Assembly: GCF_030163795.1 (NCBI RefSeq)
Contig: NZ_JASJOF010000002.1
Coordinates: 124,001-188,000 of the forward strand
Source of the DNA: Roseicyclus marinus
GTDB taxonomy: Bacteria; Pseudomonadota; Alphaproteobacteria; Rhodobacterales; Rhodobacteraceae
Direction of reading: 5' to 3'
Length of the DNA stretch: 64,000 nucleotides
Every line of letters starts with the position of its first letter. Within the stretch, counting starts at the first letter, position 1. Positions 43,164 through 50,685 of this stretch are shown here, piece after piece. Below the pieces are notes generated by a model. It had not been told where the DNA came from and made no database searches. It saw only the letters and a program-made list of their open reading frames with translations. Both the position numbers and the translations under genes were made by a program.

Positions 43164-44348
43164 ATGTTCCTGCCCTTTTTCGAAACACTCCGCGCCGCGC
43201 GCATTCCCGTCAGCCTCAGGGAATACCTCGCCTTCCTTGAGGGCGTGTCGCGCGGGCTTGTGACCTATGACGTGGACGGGTTCTACTATCTTGCCCGCAC
43301 CGCCATGGTGAAGGACGAGCGCCATCTCGACCGGTTCGACCAGTGTTTCGCCCATACCTTCGGCGGGTTGGAGCAGATCACGCCCGAACAGGTGCTGGAG
43401 GCCGCCGACATCCCGCGCGAATGGCTGGAGAAACTGGCCGAAAAGCACCTGACGCCCGAGGAACGCGAAGAGATCAAGGCGCTTGGCGGGTTCGACAAGC
43501 TGATGGAGACGCTGCGCGAGCGGTTGCGCGAGCAGCAAGGCCGCCACCAAGGTGGCAGCAAGTGGATCGGCACGGCGGGCACATCCCCCTTTGGCGCCTA
43601 TGGCTACAATCCCGAGGGCGTAAGGATCGGCCAGGTTGAGTCCCGCCACCGACGCGCGGTCAAGGTTTGGGATAAGCGGGATTTCAAGGATTTCGCGGGC
43701 GACGTGGAATTGGGCACGCGCAACATCAAGGTGGCGCTGAAACGGCTGCGGCAATGGGCGCGGGACGGCGCGGCCGAGGAGCTGGATCTGGATGGCACGA
43801 TCCGCGCCACCGCCGAACAGGGCTGGCTCGACGTGAAAACGCGGCCGGAACGGCGCAACGCGGTCAAGGTTTTGCTGTTTCTCGACGTGGGCGGGTCGAT
43901 GGACGATCACATCAAGGTGGTGGAGGAATTGTTTTCCGCCGCGCGCGCCGAGTTCAAACACCTCGAACATTATTATTTCCACAATTGCCTGTATGAAAAC
44001 GTCTGGCGCGACAACCGCAGGCGATGGACCGAGCAGATCCCGACCCATGAGGTGATGAACACCTACGGGTCTGATTACAAATGTATCTTTGTGGGCGATG
44101 CCGCCATGTCGCCCTATGAGATTGCCTCTGCGGGCGGGGCCAACGAACATTGGAACGAGGAGGCCGGACAAGTCTGGCTGGAGCGCGCGCGCACCCAATG
44201 GCCCGACCATCTGTGGATCAACCCGACACCCGAGAAGCTGTGGGGCTATACGCAATCCATCGGCATGATCCGCGAGATTTTCGAGGGGCGGATGGTGCCC
44301 ATGACGCTCGAGGGTCTGGATCGGGGCATGCGGGATCTGGGACGGTGA
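43164..44348 (+). CDS. CoxE-like VWA-domain protein
   Basis: A 394-residue protein. The N-terminal helical region carries the family start FLPFFETLRAARIPVSLREYL; the VWA domain with the metal site LLFLDVGGSMDDH starts near residue 235. The usual DxSxS of MIDAS is D-V-G-G-S here, so one of the coordinating serines is Gly. VWA proteins of this type partner with MoxR ATPases. ATG at 43164 is chosen because family members begin at MFLPFF; a TTG 12 bases upstream is the alternative. Confidence 0.9.
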   Translation: MFLPFFETLRAARIPVSLREYLAFLEGVSRGLVTYDVDGFYYLARTAMVKDERHLDRFDQCFAHTFGGLEQITPEQVLEAADIPREWLEKLAEKHLTPEEREEIKALGGFDKLMETLRERLREQQGRHQGGSKWIGTAGTSPFGAYGYNPEGVRIGQVESRHRRAVKVWDKRDFKDFAGDVELGTRNIKVALKRLRQWARDGAAEELDLDGTIRATAEQGWLDVKTRPERRNAVKVLLFLDVGGSMDDHIKVVEELFSAARAEFKHLEHYYFHNCLYENVWRDNRRRWTEQIPTHEVMNTYGSDYKCIFVGDAAMSPYEIASAGGANEHWNEEAGQVWLERARTQWPDHLWINPTPEKLWGYTQSIGMIREIFEGRMVPMTLEGLDRGMRDLGR

Positions 44349-44695
44349 GCGCGCGCCCGGGCGCGTTTGGCTATCTGTGGCGACACCATCGCGCGGCCCT
44401 GATAGCCCTTGGCCTTGCCCTGTGCGTCGCGTTGTTTTTCGTGGTGCGGCTGGCGGTTTTTGCCGTCTATTGGGCAGACCCCGCCCATCGCGACCAGCGG
44501 ATCGAGGGATGGATGACGCCGGGCTATGTCGCGCGATCATGGGACCTGCCGCGCGAAGCCCTGCAAGATGCCCTGCCCGACCTGCGCCCCGGCGCGCGCG
44601 CCACGCTGGCCGAGATCGCGCAGGCGGAGGGTGTGCCCCTGTCCGAGGTGATCGCGCGGATGGAGGCCGCCATCGACGCGGCGCGCGCGCCATGA
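44345..44695 (+). CDS. Single-helix hypothetical membrane protein, 116 aa
   Basis: A protein starting with GTG that overlaps the VWA stop (GTGA) and ending in ATGA with the DedA gene. It has one hydrophobic helix (about residues 18-39) after a basic start, then a soluble C-terminal part with WMTPGYVARSWDLPREAL and a helix-turn-helix-like segment LAEIAQAEGVPLSEVIARME. No named family recognised. Both overlaps argue for co-translation with the two flanking genes. Confidence 0.7.
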   Translation: MSARPGAFGYLWRHHRAALIALGLALCVALFFVVRLAVFAVYWADPAHRDQRIEGWMTPGYVARSWDLPREALQDALPDLRPGARATLAEIAQAEGVPLSEVIARMEAAIDAARAP

Positions 44696-45318
44696 CCGAA
44701 ACGGTGTTGGCCTTGGTTCCGACCTACGGGCTGGGCCTGATCGCGCTGGCGACCTTTCTGTCCTGTCTTGCGCTGCCGATGCCAGCCTCGCTGGTGATGC
44801 TGTCGGCGGGAGGGTTTGCGGCGGCGGGCGACCTGGTGTTGTGGCAGGCGGCGGCTGCGGCGCTGGCGGGCGCGGTTCTGGGCGATCAGGCGGGATACCA
44901 GATCGGGCGGATCGGTGGGCGGCTGGTGTCGGGGCGCGCGCCATTTGATCGCCGCGCGGCCCCGCGCGCGCCATCTGATCGCCGCGCGGCCCTGCGCGCG
45001 AGGGCGACCGAGTATCTGGCAACCCGTGGTAGCTGGGCGGTGTTTTTCAGCCGTTGGCTGGTGTCGCCGCTTGGGCCTTACGTGAATTTTGCGGGTGGGG
45101 CGGCGCAACTGGACTGGGGGCGGTTCACCCGGGCGGGGGTGGCGGGCGAGGCGATCTGGGTCGCGCTTTACATCGGTCTTGGCGCGGCCTTTGCCGAGGA
45201 TATCGTGGCGCTTGCCGATCTTTTGGGCAGCGCCTCGGGGTTGCTGGTGGCCTTGGCGGTGGCCGGGGGTCTGGCGGCATGGCTGCGCGCAGCCCTGCGA
45301 CATCGGGCGCATCCCTGA
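44692..45318 (+). CDS. DedA-family membrane protein
   Basis: A 208-residue integral membrane protein of the SNARE-associated/DedA family, which flips lipids and supports envelope stability. GDQAGYQIGRIGG and FFSRWLVSPLGPYVNFAGG hold the re-entrant loop and conserved arginine of the family. Between them is a stretch RAPFDRRAAP RAPSDRRAAL in which a 10-residue unit occurs twice, coded by a tandem 30-base duplication. The loop is therefore 10 residues longer than it would be with one unit. It overlaps the gene before it by ATGA. Confidence 0.85.
   Translation: MTETVLALVPTYGLGLIALATFLSCLALPMPASLVMLSAGGFAAAGDLVLWQAAAAALAGAVLGDQAGYQIGRIGGRLVSGRAPFDRRAAPRAPSDRRAALRARATEYLATRGSWAVFFSRWLVSPLGPYVNFAGGAAQLDWGRFTRAGVAGEAIWVALYIGLGAAFAEDIVALADLLGSASGLLVALAVAGGLAAWLRAALRHRAHP
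44934..45000 (+). repeat. 30-base tandem duplication inside the DedA gene
   Basis: Two 30-base units (44934-44963 and 44964-44993) differ at only two bases, followed by the first 7 bases of a third. The duplication keeps the reading frame and adds a 10-residue Arg/Pro-rich unit. Confidence 0.9.
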
Positions 45319-45361
45319 TTGCGCCGTTGCCGATGCCCGGGGCGCGCCCCATATCCGGTTC

Positions 45362-46060
45362 ATGTTGAAGTTGACCCCGATCCTTCTGGCCATCGGCTAC
45401 GCGCTGGTGATGTATCAATTCTCGGCTTGGCGCACCAAGCGCGAGCTGGACGCGCGGTCGACCGAACTGGCCGATCCGCGCCTGCGCACGATCATGGCGC
45501 GGATGGCCGAGGCGTTGGGGGTCGAGCGCATCCGCGTGAACATCTACGAGGTGGAGCCGGTGAACGGGCTGGCCGCGCCCGATGGGCGGATTTTCCTGAC
45601 GCGGGGCTTTTACGACAAGTATCGGTCGGGCGAGGTTACGGGCGAGGAATTGGCCAGTGTCGTGGCGCATGAATTGGGCCATGTGGCGCTGGGGCATTCG
45701 CGGCGCCGGATGATCGACTTTTCGGGCCAGAACGCTGTGCGCGTGGCGCTGGCCACCGTTCTGGGGCGTCTGGTGCCGGGCGTTGGCGTGTGGATCGCCA
45801 ACATGCTTGCGGGGCTTTTGGCCGCGCGGCTGAGCCGGCAGGACGAATACGAGGCAGATGCCTATGCCGCGGCCCTTCTGACCAAGGCGGGGATCGGGAC
45901 GGACGCGCAGAAATCGCTGTTCCTGAAGCTGGAAAGCCTGACGGGGATGGGCGGGCGCGGGATGCCCGCGTGGTTGATGAGCCATCCCAAGACCGCCGAC
46001 CGCGTCCACGCCATCGAAGCGCTGGAGGCGCGCTGGTCCAAGGAATTGCCGCAGGAGTGA
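45362..46060 (+). CDS. M48-family zinc metallopeptidase
   Basis: A 232-residue metallopeptidase. One N-terminal membrane helix (MLKLTPILLAIGYALVMYQF) anchors it; the zinc site is HELGH (His103, Glu104, His107) with a third ligand in DEYEADAYA. SGEVTGEELASVVAHELGHVALGHS is the M48 core. Relatives (HtpX, BepA, LoiP types) remove damaged membrane or envelope proteins. MLKLTP is chosen as start at 45362. It is 43 bases after the DedA stop. Confidence 0.92.
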   Translation: MLKLTPILLAIGYALVMYQFSAWRTKRELDARSTELADPRLRTIMARMAEALGVERIRVNIYEVEPVNGLAAPDGRIFLTRGFYDKYRSGEVTGEELASVVAHELGHVALGHSRRRMIDFSGQNAVRVALATVLGRLVPGVGVWIANMLAGLLAARLSRQDEYEADAYAAALLTKAGIGTDAQKSLFLKLESLTGMGGRGMPAWLMSHPKTADRVHAIEALEARWSKELPQE

Positions 46061-46064
46061 GGGC

Positions 46065-46082
46065 GTTTTGCTGCGGCAAAAC
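46065..46082. terminator. Hairpin between the M48 gene and the convergent PIN gene
   Basis: GTTTTGC-TGCG-GCAAAAC, a perfect 7-base stem directly after the peptidase stop. The A and T residues give it some features of a bidirectional terminator. Confidence 0.4.
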
Positions 46083-46118
46083 TGCGGGTGGCCCCCCGGC
46101 CGCCCGCGCGGTTTGCCT

Positions 46119-46661
46119 TTATGCCAAAGCCTTGGCGAGCCGTGGCAGGCGCACCCGTTTGAGCAGGGCGCGCTTGTCCAGCTGTTCGCCAGACAGGTGC
46201 TGCGCCGTTGCATGAACCCCTGCGACAACCCCGGCCACCTGTTCGGGATGGGAGAGCCAGAGATCGTACAAGGCTGCATCGGGATGAAGCGCCCGCACCC
46301 CCTGCCCCGACACTTCACGCGCGGGAAAATCGCGCAGGTTCAGCGTGATGATCGCCTCCGCCTGTCCGGAGACGGCGGTGGCCAGCACATGAACATCGCC
46401 CTCGTCGGGGAGCCAAAGCCGCGCCTCGACCCCTAGATCGGCGGGGATCTTGGCTTGCGGAAAGGAGAGCGCAAGCGCCGCGATATCGCCCCGCGCGATG
46501 GCCTCGTCGACCGCGCCGCCATGACGGGCGGCCGTGCGCGCCCATTCCTCCAGCAGGCGGTCGGACCAGAGCGGCTCAATCAGGCCCGCACGCGCCACGC
46601 CCAACACGATCTCGCGCAGGACCGTGGGATAGAGGACGCAGGCGTCGATCACCGCCCTCAT
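46119..46661 (-). CDS. PIN-domain protein
   Basis: A 180-residue PIN-fold protein, probably a nuclease or a toxin-type RNase. Acidic residues in the expected places are Asp6 (MRAVIDACVLYP), a Glu in LLEEWAR, and DEGDVHVLATAV. It overlaps the RlmI-like gene by ATGA and is the end of that operon. A matching antitoxin is not visible: the next gene is a methyltransferase. The closest named group is DUF-type PIN proteins related to VapC. Confidence 0.72.
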   Translation of the reverse strand: MRAVIDACVLYPTVLREIVLGVARAGLIEPLWSDRLLEEWARTAARHGGAVDEAIARGDIAALALSFPQAKIPADLGVEARLWLPDEGDVHVLATAVSGQAEAIITLNLRDFPAREVSGQGVRALHPDAALYDLWLSHPEQVAGVVAGVHATAQHLSGEQLDKRALLKRVRLPRLAKALA

Positions 46662-47866
46662 GGCATCAGGCGGAAGACCAGCGCCTTGAGATAGCCCGTT
46701 TCCGTGAGCGCCGGATGCTGCGGGTGATCGGGCCCGGCAAAGCCGGTGTGGATCAGGCGCGGATCGCCGCTCGCCCGCCCGATGCCGCGCAAACAGGCGG
46801 CGCGGAATTTCGACAGGTCGGCGGCATGAGAACAGGAACACAGGATCAAGATACCGCCCGGTGCCACCAGCGCCGTCGCAAGCCGCGCCACGCGTTCATA
46901 GGCGCGCAGGCCCGCCTCGAGCGCCGTCTTGCCGGGGGCAAAGGCGGGCGGGTCGCAGATCACGAGGTCGAACCGCGCGCCTTCGGCGGCCAGCGCCTCC
47001 ATCTCGGTGAAAGCATCGCCGCGCCGCGTGGTGAATTTTTCCACGACACCCATGGCCGCCGCGCCATCTTGCGCCAGCGCCAAGGCGGGTTCCGACCCGT
47101 CGACCGCCACGGCGCTTTCCGCCCCCGCCGCAAGGCAGGCAAGCGCGAAGCCACCGACATGGGAAAACACGTCGAGAACGCGCGCGCCGCGGGCCAGTCG
47201 CGCGGCAAAGGCGTGGTTGTCGCGCTGGTCGTAGAAAAGGCCCGTCTTCTGCCCGCCCATGACATCGGCCATGTAGGTCGCGCCATTCATCGGCACGGTG
47301 ATCGGCCCCTCGGGCGCCTTGCCCGCCAGAACCGCCGTCACCTCGGGCAGACCTTCGGCCAGACGCGCGCGGCCGGTGCCGTTCTTGATGAGCGTGCTGC
47401 AGCCCGTCGCCGCCAAGAGGCCACTGACCAGCATCTCTTCGCGGTCTTCGAGCCAGATCGCATTGGGCTGCATCACCAGCGTGTCGCCGAACCGGTCCAC
47501 GATCAGGCCGGGCAGGCCATCGCCCTCGGCATGGATGAGCCGATAGAAGGGCGCGGCGAAGGCGCGGTCGCGCAACGCCAGCGCCGCCGCGATGCGGGCG
47601 GAAAGCCAGGCGGCGTCAATGACTGCGGCGGGATCGCGGTCCAAAAGGCGCAGGCCGATCTTGGCCTCGATCGTGGCGACGCCAAGTCCGAGCGGTTGAC
47701 GCTCGGCATCTTCCAGCACGGCCAAGGCCCCGGCGGGGATGGCGCGCGACCGGCGGTCGAGGACGAGATCATCCGCCCAGGCCCAGGGGGCGCCGTGGCG
47801 GATCTTGCGGGCATCTGCCTTGGGTTTCAGGCGCAGCACCGGATGGGAATGGGGGGGCATGGTCAT
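46658..47866 (-). CDS. RlmI-type class I SAM-dependent rRNA methyltransferase
   Basis: A 402-residue protein with an N-terminal PUA domain (VLRLKPKADARKIRHGAPWAWADD) and a C-terminal Rossmann methyltransferase. The SAM site ARVLDVFSHVGGFALACLAAG, motif IV ICDPPAF, and the catalytic cysteine motif LILCSCSHAAD match the RlmI family that makes 5-methylcytosine in 23S rRNA. ATG at 47866 and ATG at 47860 are both possible; a GAGGGG ribosome site suits the second somewhat better. It is followed by an overlapping PIN gene. Confidence 0.88.
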   Translation of the reverse strand: MTMPPHSHPVLRLKPKADARKIRHGAPWAWADDLVLDRRSRAIPAGALAVLEDAERQPLGLGVATIEAKIGLRLLDRDPAAVIDAAWLSARIAAALALRDRAFAAPFYRLIHAEGDGLPGLIVDRFGDTLVMQPNAIWLEDREEMLVSGLLAATGCSTLIKNGTGRARLAEGLPEVTAVLAGKAPEGPITVPMNGATYMADVMGGQKTGLFYDQRDNHAFAARLARGARVLDVFSHVGGFALACLAAGAESAVAVDGSEPALALAQDGAAAMGVVEKFTTRRGDAFTEMEALAAEGARFDLVICDPPAFAPGKTALEAGLRAYERVARLATALVAPGGILILCSCSHAADLSKFRAACLRGIGRASGDPRLIHTGFAGPDHPQHPALTETGYLKALVFRLMP

Positions 47867-47903
47867 GCCCCCCCTCTATCCTTGCGCGCGGATCAAAGGA
47901 AGA

Positions 47904-48536
47904 TCAGTTCTGCGCCTGAGCCACCGCGATCAGATCGGCGGCGGGCATCGGAAACTCGGCCCGCGCCCAAGCTTGCAGGCGTTCGGTGACGCGGACACGC
48001 TGGGTGATGCCCTGCGCCTCTTCGGCAAGCGCGGCCTGCCCACCCGCCGCGCGGAAGGTCAGATCGACGGGGCGCGGTCCGGACAGGACGCGGCCGGTCC
48101 GTGCATCGGCCACGGTCAGCATGAAGACGATCTCATGCGCGCCGCCCGTCGTGTAGCGCGCCCGCTCGGTCAGGGCGTGGAATTGCATGACCTCGAGCGA
48201 GACGATCACGGGCGTCGAGGCGGCGTCGCGCGGGCGCAGGACCGGCGCCAGCGCCTCGGTCATCAGCGCCTCGACCTGCTCGTAGCGGTCGCCCATCGGA
48301 TCCTCGCGCCAGACGATATCGGCGAAGGGGCGGATGGAATTGGCTTCGGAGACGGTGAGGCTGCGCGGCACGTCGATGCGCACCTCAACGATCGACCAAT
48401 CCTGGGTCGGGGTGGCGATCACGGGCGAAATGTTTGTGATCGACGCGTCGCGCGACACGTCGAAGGGCATCGCGCAGGCCGACAGGCCTGTCATGGCCGC
48501 AACGATCAGGGCGGATTTGAGAAGTTTTTTCATCAT
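47904..48536 (-). CDS. Lipoprotein of unknown family
   Basis: A 210-residue lipoprotein: MMKKLLKSALIVAAMTGLSAC contains a signal peptide with lipobox LSAC. The mature domain starts DVSRDASITNISPVIATPTQDWSIVEVRIDVPRSL and has alternating beta and helical segments. It resembles DUF6778-type outer-membrane-associated proteins of Rhodobacterales. AAGGAGG stands 7 bases before the first ATG, deciding the start at 48536. The 38-base gap to the methyltransferase gene and the shared direction permit a common message. Confidence 0.72.
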   Translation of the reverse strand: MMKKLLKSALIVAAMTGLSACAMPFDVSRDASITNISPVIATPTQDWSIVEVRIDVPRSLTVSEANSIRPFADIVWREDPMGDRYEQVEALMTEALAPVLRPRDAASTPVIVSLEVMQFHALTERARYTTGGAHEIVFMLTVADARTGRVLSGPRPVDLTFRAAGGQAALAEEAQGITQRVRVTERLQAWARAEFPMPAADLIAVAQAQN

Positions 48537-48747
48537 GGCCGTGCCTCCTTGCCGTTCTTGTCGGGCCTGCGGGCGTTTTGTTCGAAATCGGTGCCGTCCG
48601 GTGAGGGCCGACAGGATCAAGATCGCCCGTCGAGGCGGCGAAAAGAGGGTCGGACCGCGACAGGGGCGCGATATTCCAGCGGTGATTTCCCGCCCTGTTT
48701 GCGTCGGATTTTCGGCAATTGTGGCGGAAAGCGGGTGCTGGCCCGGT

Positions 48748-49509
48748 TCATTCGGGGGTGAGGCCCGCCTTGGCGGCACGCGCGCCCGCCACGATCCAAG
48801 CCTGTTCGGAGGCGACGAACCACGCGTTCACGCCATGGACCGCAAGGGCGCGCCCGGCTTGGGCATCGGTGACGAAGGTCGCGTAGCCCTTGCCCGCGCC
48901 GCGCGCCGCCTGCCCCACATGGTCGAAGGCCGCGCGGAGTTCGGCGCTGGATTGATCGGTCTTGCCCAAGGCGACCGAGAGATCGGCGGGACCGAGGAAC
49001 AGGGCGTCGATGCCGTCCACCGCCGCGATGGCATCGGCCGCGGCCACCGCTTCGGGGTCTTCGATCTGGGCGATGACCACGGTTTCCTCGGCCGAGCGGG
49101 CCAGAAGCGTGGCCATGTCCGTCCCGCCGAAACCCGCCCAGCGCGTGGAGCCGGCAAAGCCGCGCCCCTGCGGGCCGAACCGCGCGGCGCGGGCGATGCG
49201 CGCGGCCATGGCGGCATCCGTCACATGGGGCACGACGACGCCCGTCGCCCCCAGGTCGAGCGCCGCGCCGATCTGGTCGGGCGCGTCCGAAGGAACGCGC
49301 ACCAGAAGCGGCAGGCCGGTGGCCCAGGCCAGCGCGCCGCAGGCATTCATCGCGGCGCGGTCGAAGGGCGCGTGTTCCCCGTCGAGGCAGACAAAATCGA
49401 GACCGGCATGGATCAGGATCTCGAGCACGTCGAGGGCCGGTGTCTTCATGAAAGTGCCGACCAGTGTTCGCCCCGCGATCAGGTCGCGGCGGAAGGTGGT
49501 GTGGCGCAT
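48748..49509 (-). CDS. HpcH/HpaI-family aldolase
   Basis: A 253-residue class II aldolase of the HpcH/HpaI (2-keto-3-deoxy acid) family. LVGTFMKTPALDVLEILIHAGLDFVCLDGEHAPFD, VVIAQIEDPEAV and DALFLGPADLSVALG are the family signatures with metal-binding Glu and Asp. Such enzymes cleave 4-hydroxy-2-oxo acids to pyruvate and an aldehyde. The start MRHTTFRRDLIAG lies inside the domain border. It stands between a FliM-like and a lipoprotein gene with no clear pathway partner. Confidence 0.9.
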   Translation of the reverse strand: MRHTTFRRDLIAGRTLVGTFMKTPALDVLEILIHAGLDFVCLDGEHAPFDRAAMNACGALAWATGLPLLVRVPSDAPDQIGAALDLGATGVVVPHVTDAAMAARIARAARFGPQGRGFAGSTRWAGFGGTDMATLLARSAEETVVIAQIEDPEAVAAADAIAAVDGIDALFLGPADLSVALGKTDQSSAELRAAFDHVGQAARGAGKGYATFVTDAQAGRALAVHGVNAWFVASEQAWIVAGARAAKAGLTPE

Positions 49510-49587
49510 ATGACGGCCCCCTTTGTCTATCCCCGGAGGCAGAGTGGCGGCGCGCCCGCAACTTGGCAATCCGTCGTGGGCCCGTGG

Positions 49588-50607
49588 TCAGGGCGGCGCG
49601 GGATCTGGCGGCAGTGTCGGCAGTGGCGGCATCGGGGGTGTTGGCGCGGATTGCACCGCCAAGCCCGGTGGCGGAGCGGGTTCGGGCCGGGGCGTTGCAC
49701 CGGCCCCGGCCGCGTCGCGGGCCGCAAGACAGATCGCGCGGCGACCGCCCTTTTGCCCCAACCGCCCCGTCGCCAGCGCACGGCCCCCCGGCGCCTCGAG
49801 CGTGACCGAGTGCAGATCGGCGGCGTCGAAGCGCATCAGATCCCCGACGGCGAGGCCCTGCACCTCGGCCAAGGGACGGCGCAGGCGCAGCAGAACCGCC
49901 TCGAGCGGGAGTTCCAGCGCCTCGACCATCCGGGTGCGCGCGGCGAGCCAGGACGGATCGGGGGAGATCTGCGCCCCATCGGGCCGGGAGGCCCCCATGG
50001 CGGTCGGATCAAGCGGGAGGACAAGGACAAGGGGCGCGCGCCGCGTCACCCCGTCGAAACCGACCGTGGCCGAGAGAAGGCGATAGTCGCCTTCGGGGAG
50101 CAGGAGCGCGACCTGACCGCGATCCCTGATCCGGCTGGCATAGGAAAACCGGGCAGGCCAGTCGCGGCCGGGGATCCCTGCCAGTTCGCGGCCGAGGGCT
50201 GCCAGCGCAAGATCGACGAAATCCCGCGCCAAGGCCTCGTCTATGCGGGTGACGGGGCGCGGCGACATTTCCACCGATTCGATGCGGCCAGTGGTCTGCA
50301 CCTCGACCAACGCGTCGATCAGGCCATGGCCAAGGGCGATCAGGCCGCGCAGGCCCGCCGCATCCTCGATCACGGCCAAAAGCCCGCGTTCGGGCAAGGC
50401 GGAGAGGCAAGCGTCCAGATCGCACGGTGCGCCAAGGGCTGCATCACCGGGCACAAGGCCAAGCCCGTCGAACGGGGTTGCGGCATGGCGCAGGGCGCGG
50501 CCGAGCCCGCGCGCGGCCAAGGGCGCGGGATCGGGCCGGGCCGCGGGCGGCCGCCTGTGGGCCGCGATCTTGCGGCGCAGCACGGTGGGATCGACCGGGA
50601 ATGTCAT
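49588..50607 (-). CDS. FliM/FliN-like (SpoA-domain) protein with a Pro-rich tail
   Basis: A 339-residue protein. The front half resembles the FliM middle domain (LLAVIEDAAGLRGLIALGHGLIDALVEVQTTGRI), and a C-terminal SpoA domain is seen at about 230-300 (VEALELPLEAVLLRLRRPLAEVQGLAVGDLM), as in flagellar motor or type III secretion C-ring proteins. The last 40 residues are Pro/Ala-rich. No other flagellar gene is in the window. The neighbour upstream is a histidine kinase. Either an orphan switch-like regulator or a secretion component is possible. Confidence 0.68.
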   Translation of the reverse strand: MTFPVDPTVLRRKIAAHRRPPAARPDPAPLAARGLGRALRHAATPFDGLGLVPGDAALGAPCDLDACLSALPERGLLAVIEDAAGLRGLIALGHGLIDALVEVQTTGRIESVEMSPRPVTRIDEALARDFVDLALAALGRELAGIPGRDWPARFSYASRIRDRGQVALLLPEGDYRLLSATVGFDGVTRRAPLVLVLPLDPTAMGASRPDGAQISPDPSWLAARTRMVEALELPLEAVLLRLRRPLAEVQGLAVGDLMRFDAADLHSVTLEAPGGRALATGRLGQKGGRRAICLAARDAAGAGATPRPEPAPPPGLAVQSAPTPPMPPLPTLPPDPAPP

Positions 50608-50685
50608 GCCTGCCAAAGCTCTTGCGACCGGGAAACAGGGCCCGACCCTGCCATGCCGAGGCTTAACAGGGCGTGAACGCCCCCG

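Noticed and set aside
44934-45000. Possible CRISPR-like repeats
   Set aside because: The units are directly adjacent without spacers and lie inside a coding frame; this is a tandem duplication.
46119-46661. VapBC toxin-antitoxin module
   Set aside because: The PIN protein has no small antitoxin gene on either side; its partner gene is a methyltransferase.
48334-50676. Long open frame (780 codons) on the plus strand over the aldolase and FliM-like genes
   Set aside because: It spans several recognised minus-strand genes and their gaps and has no recognisable domain.
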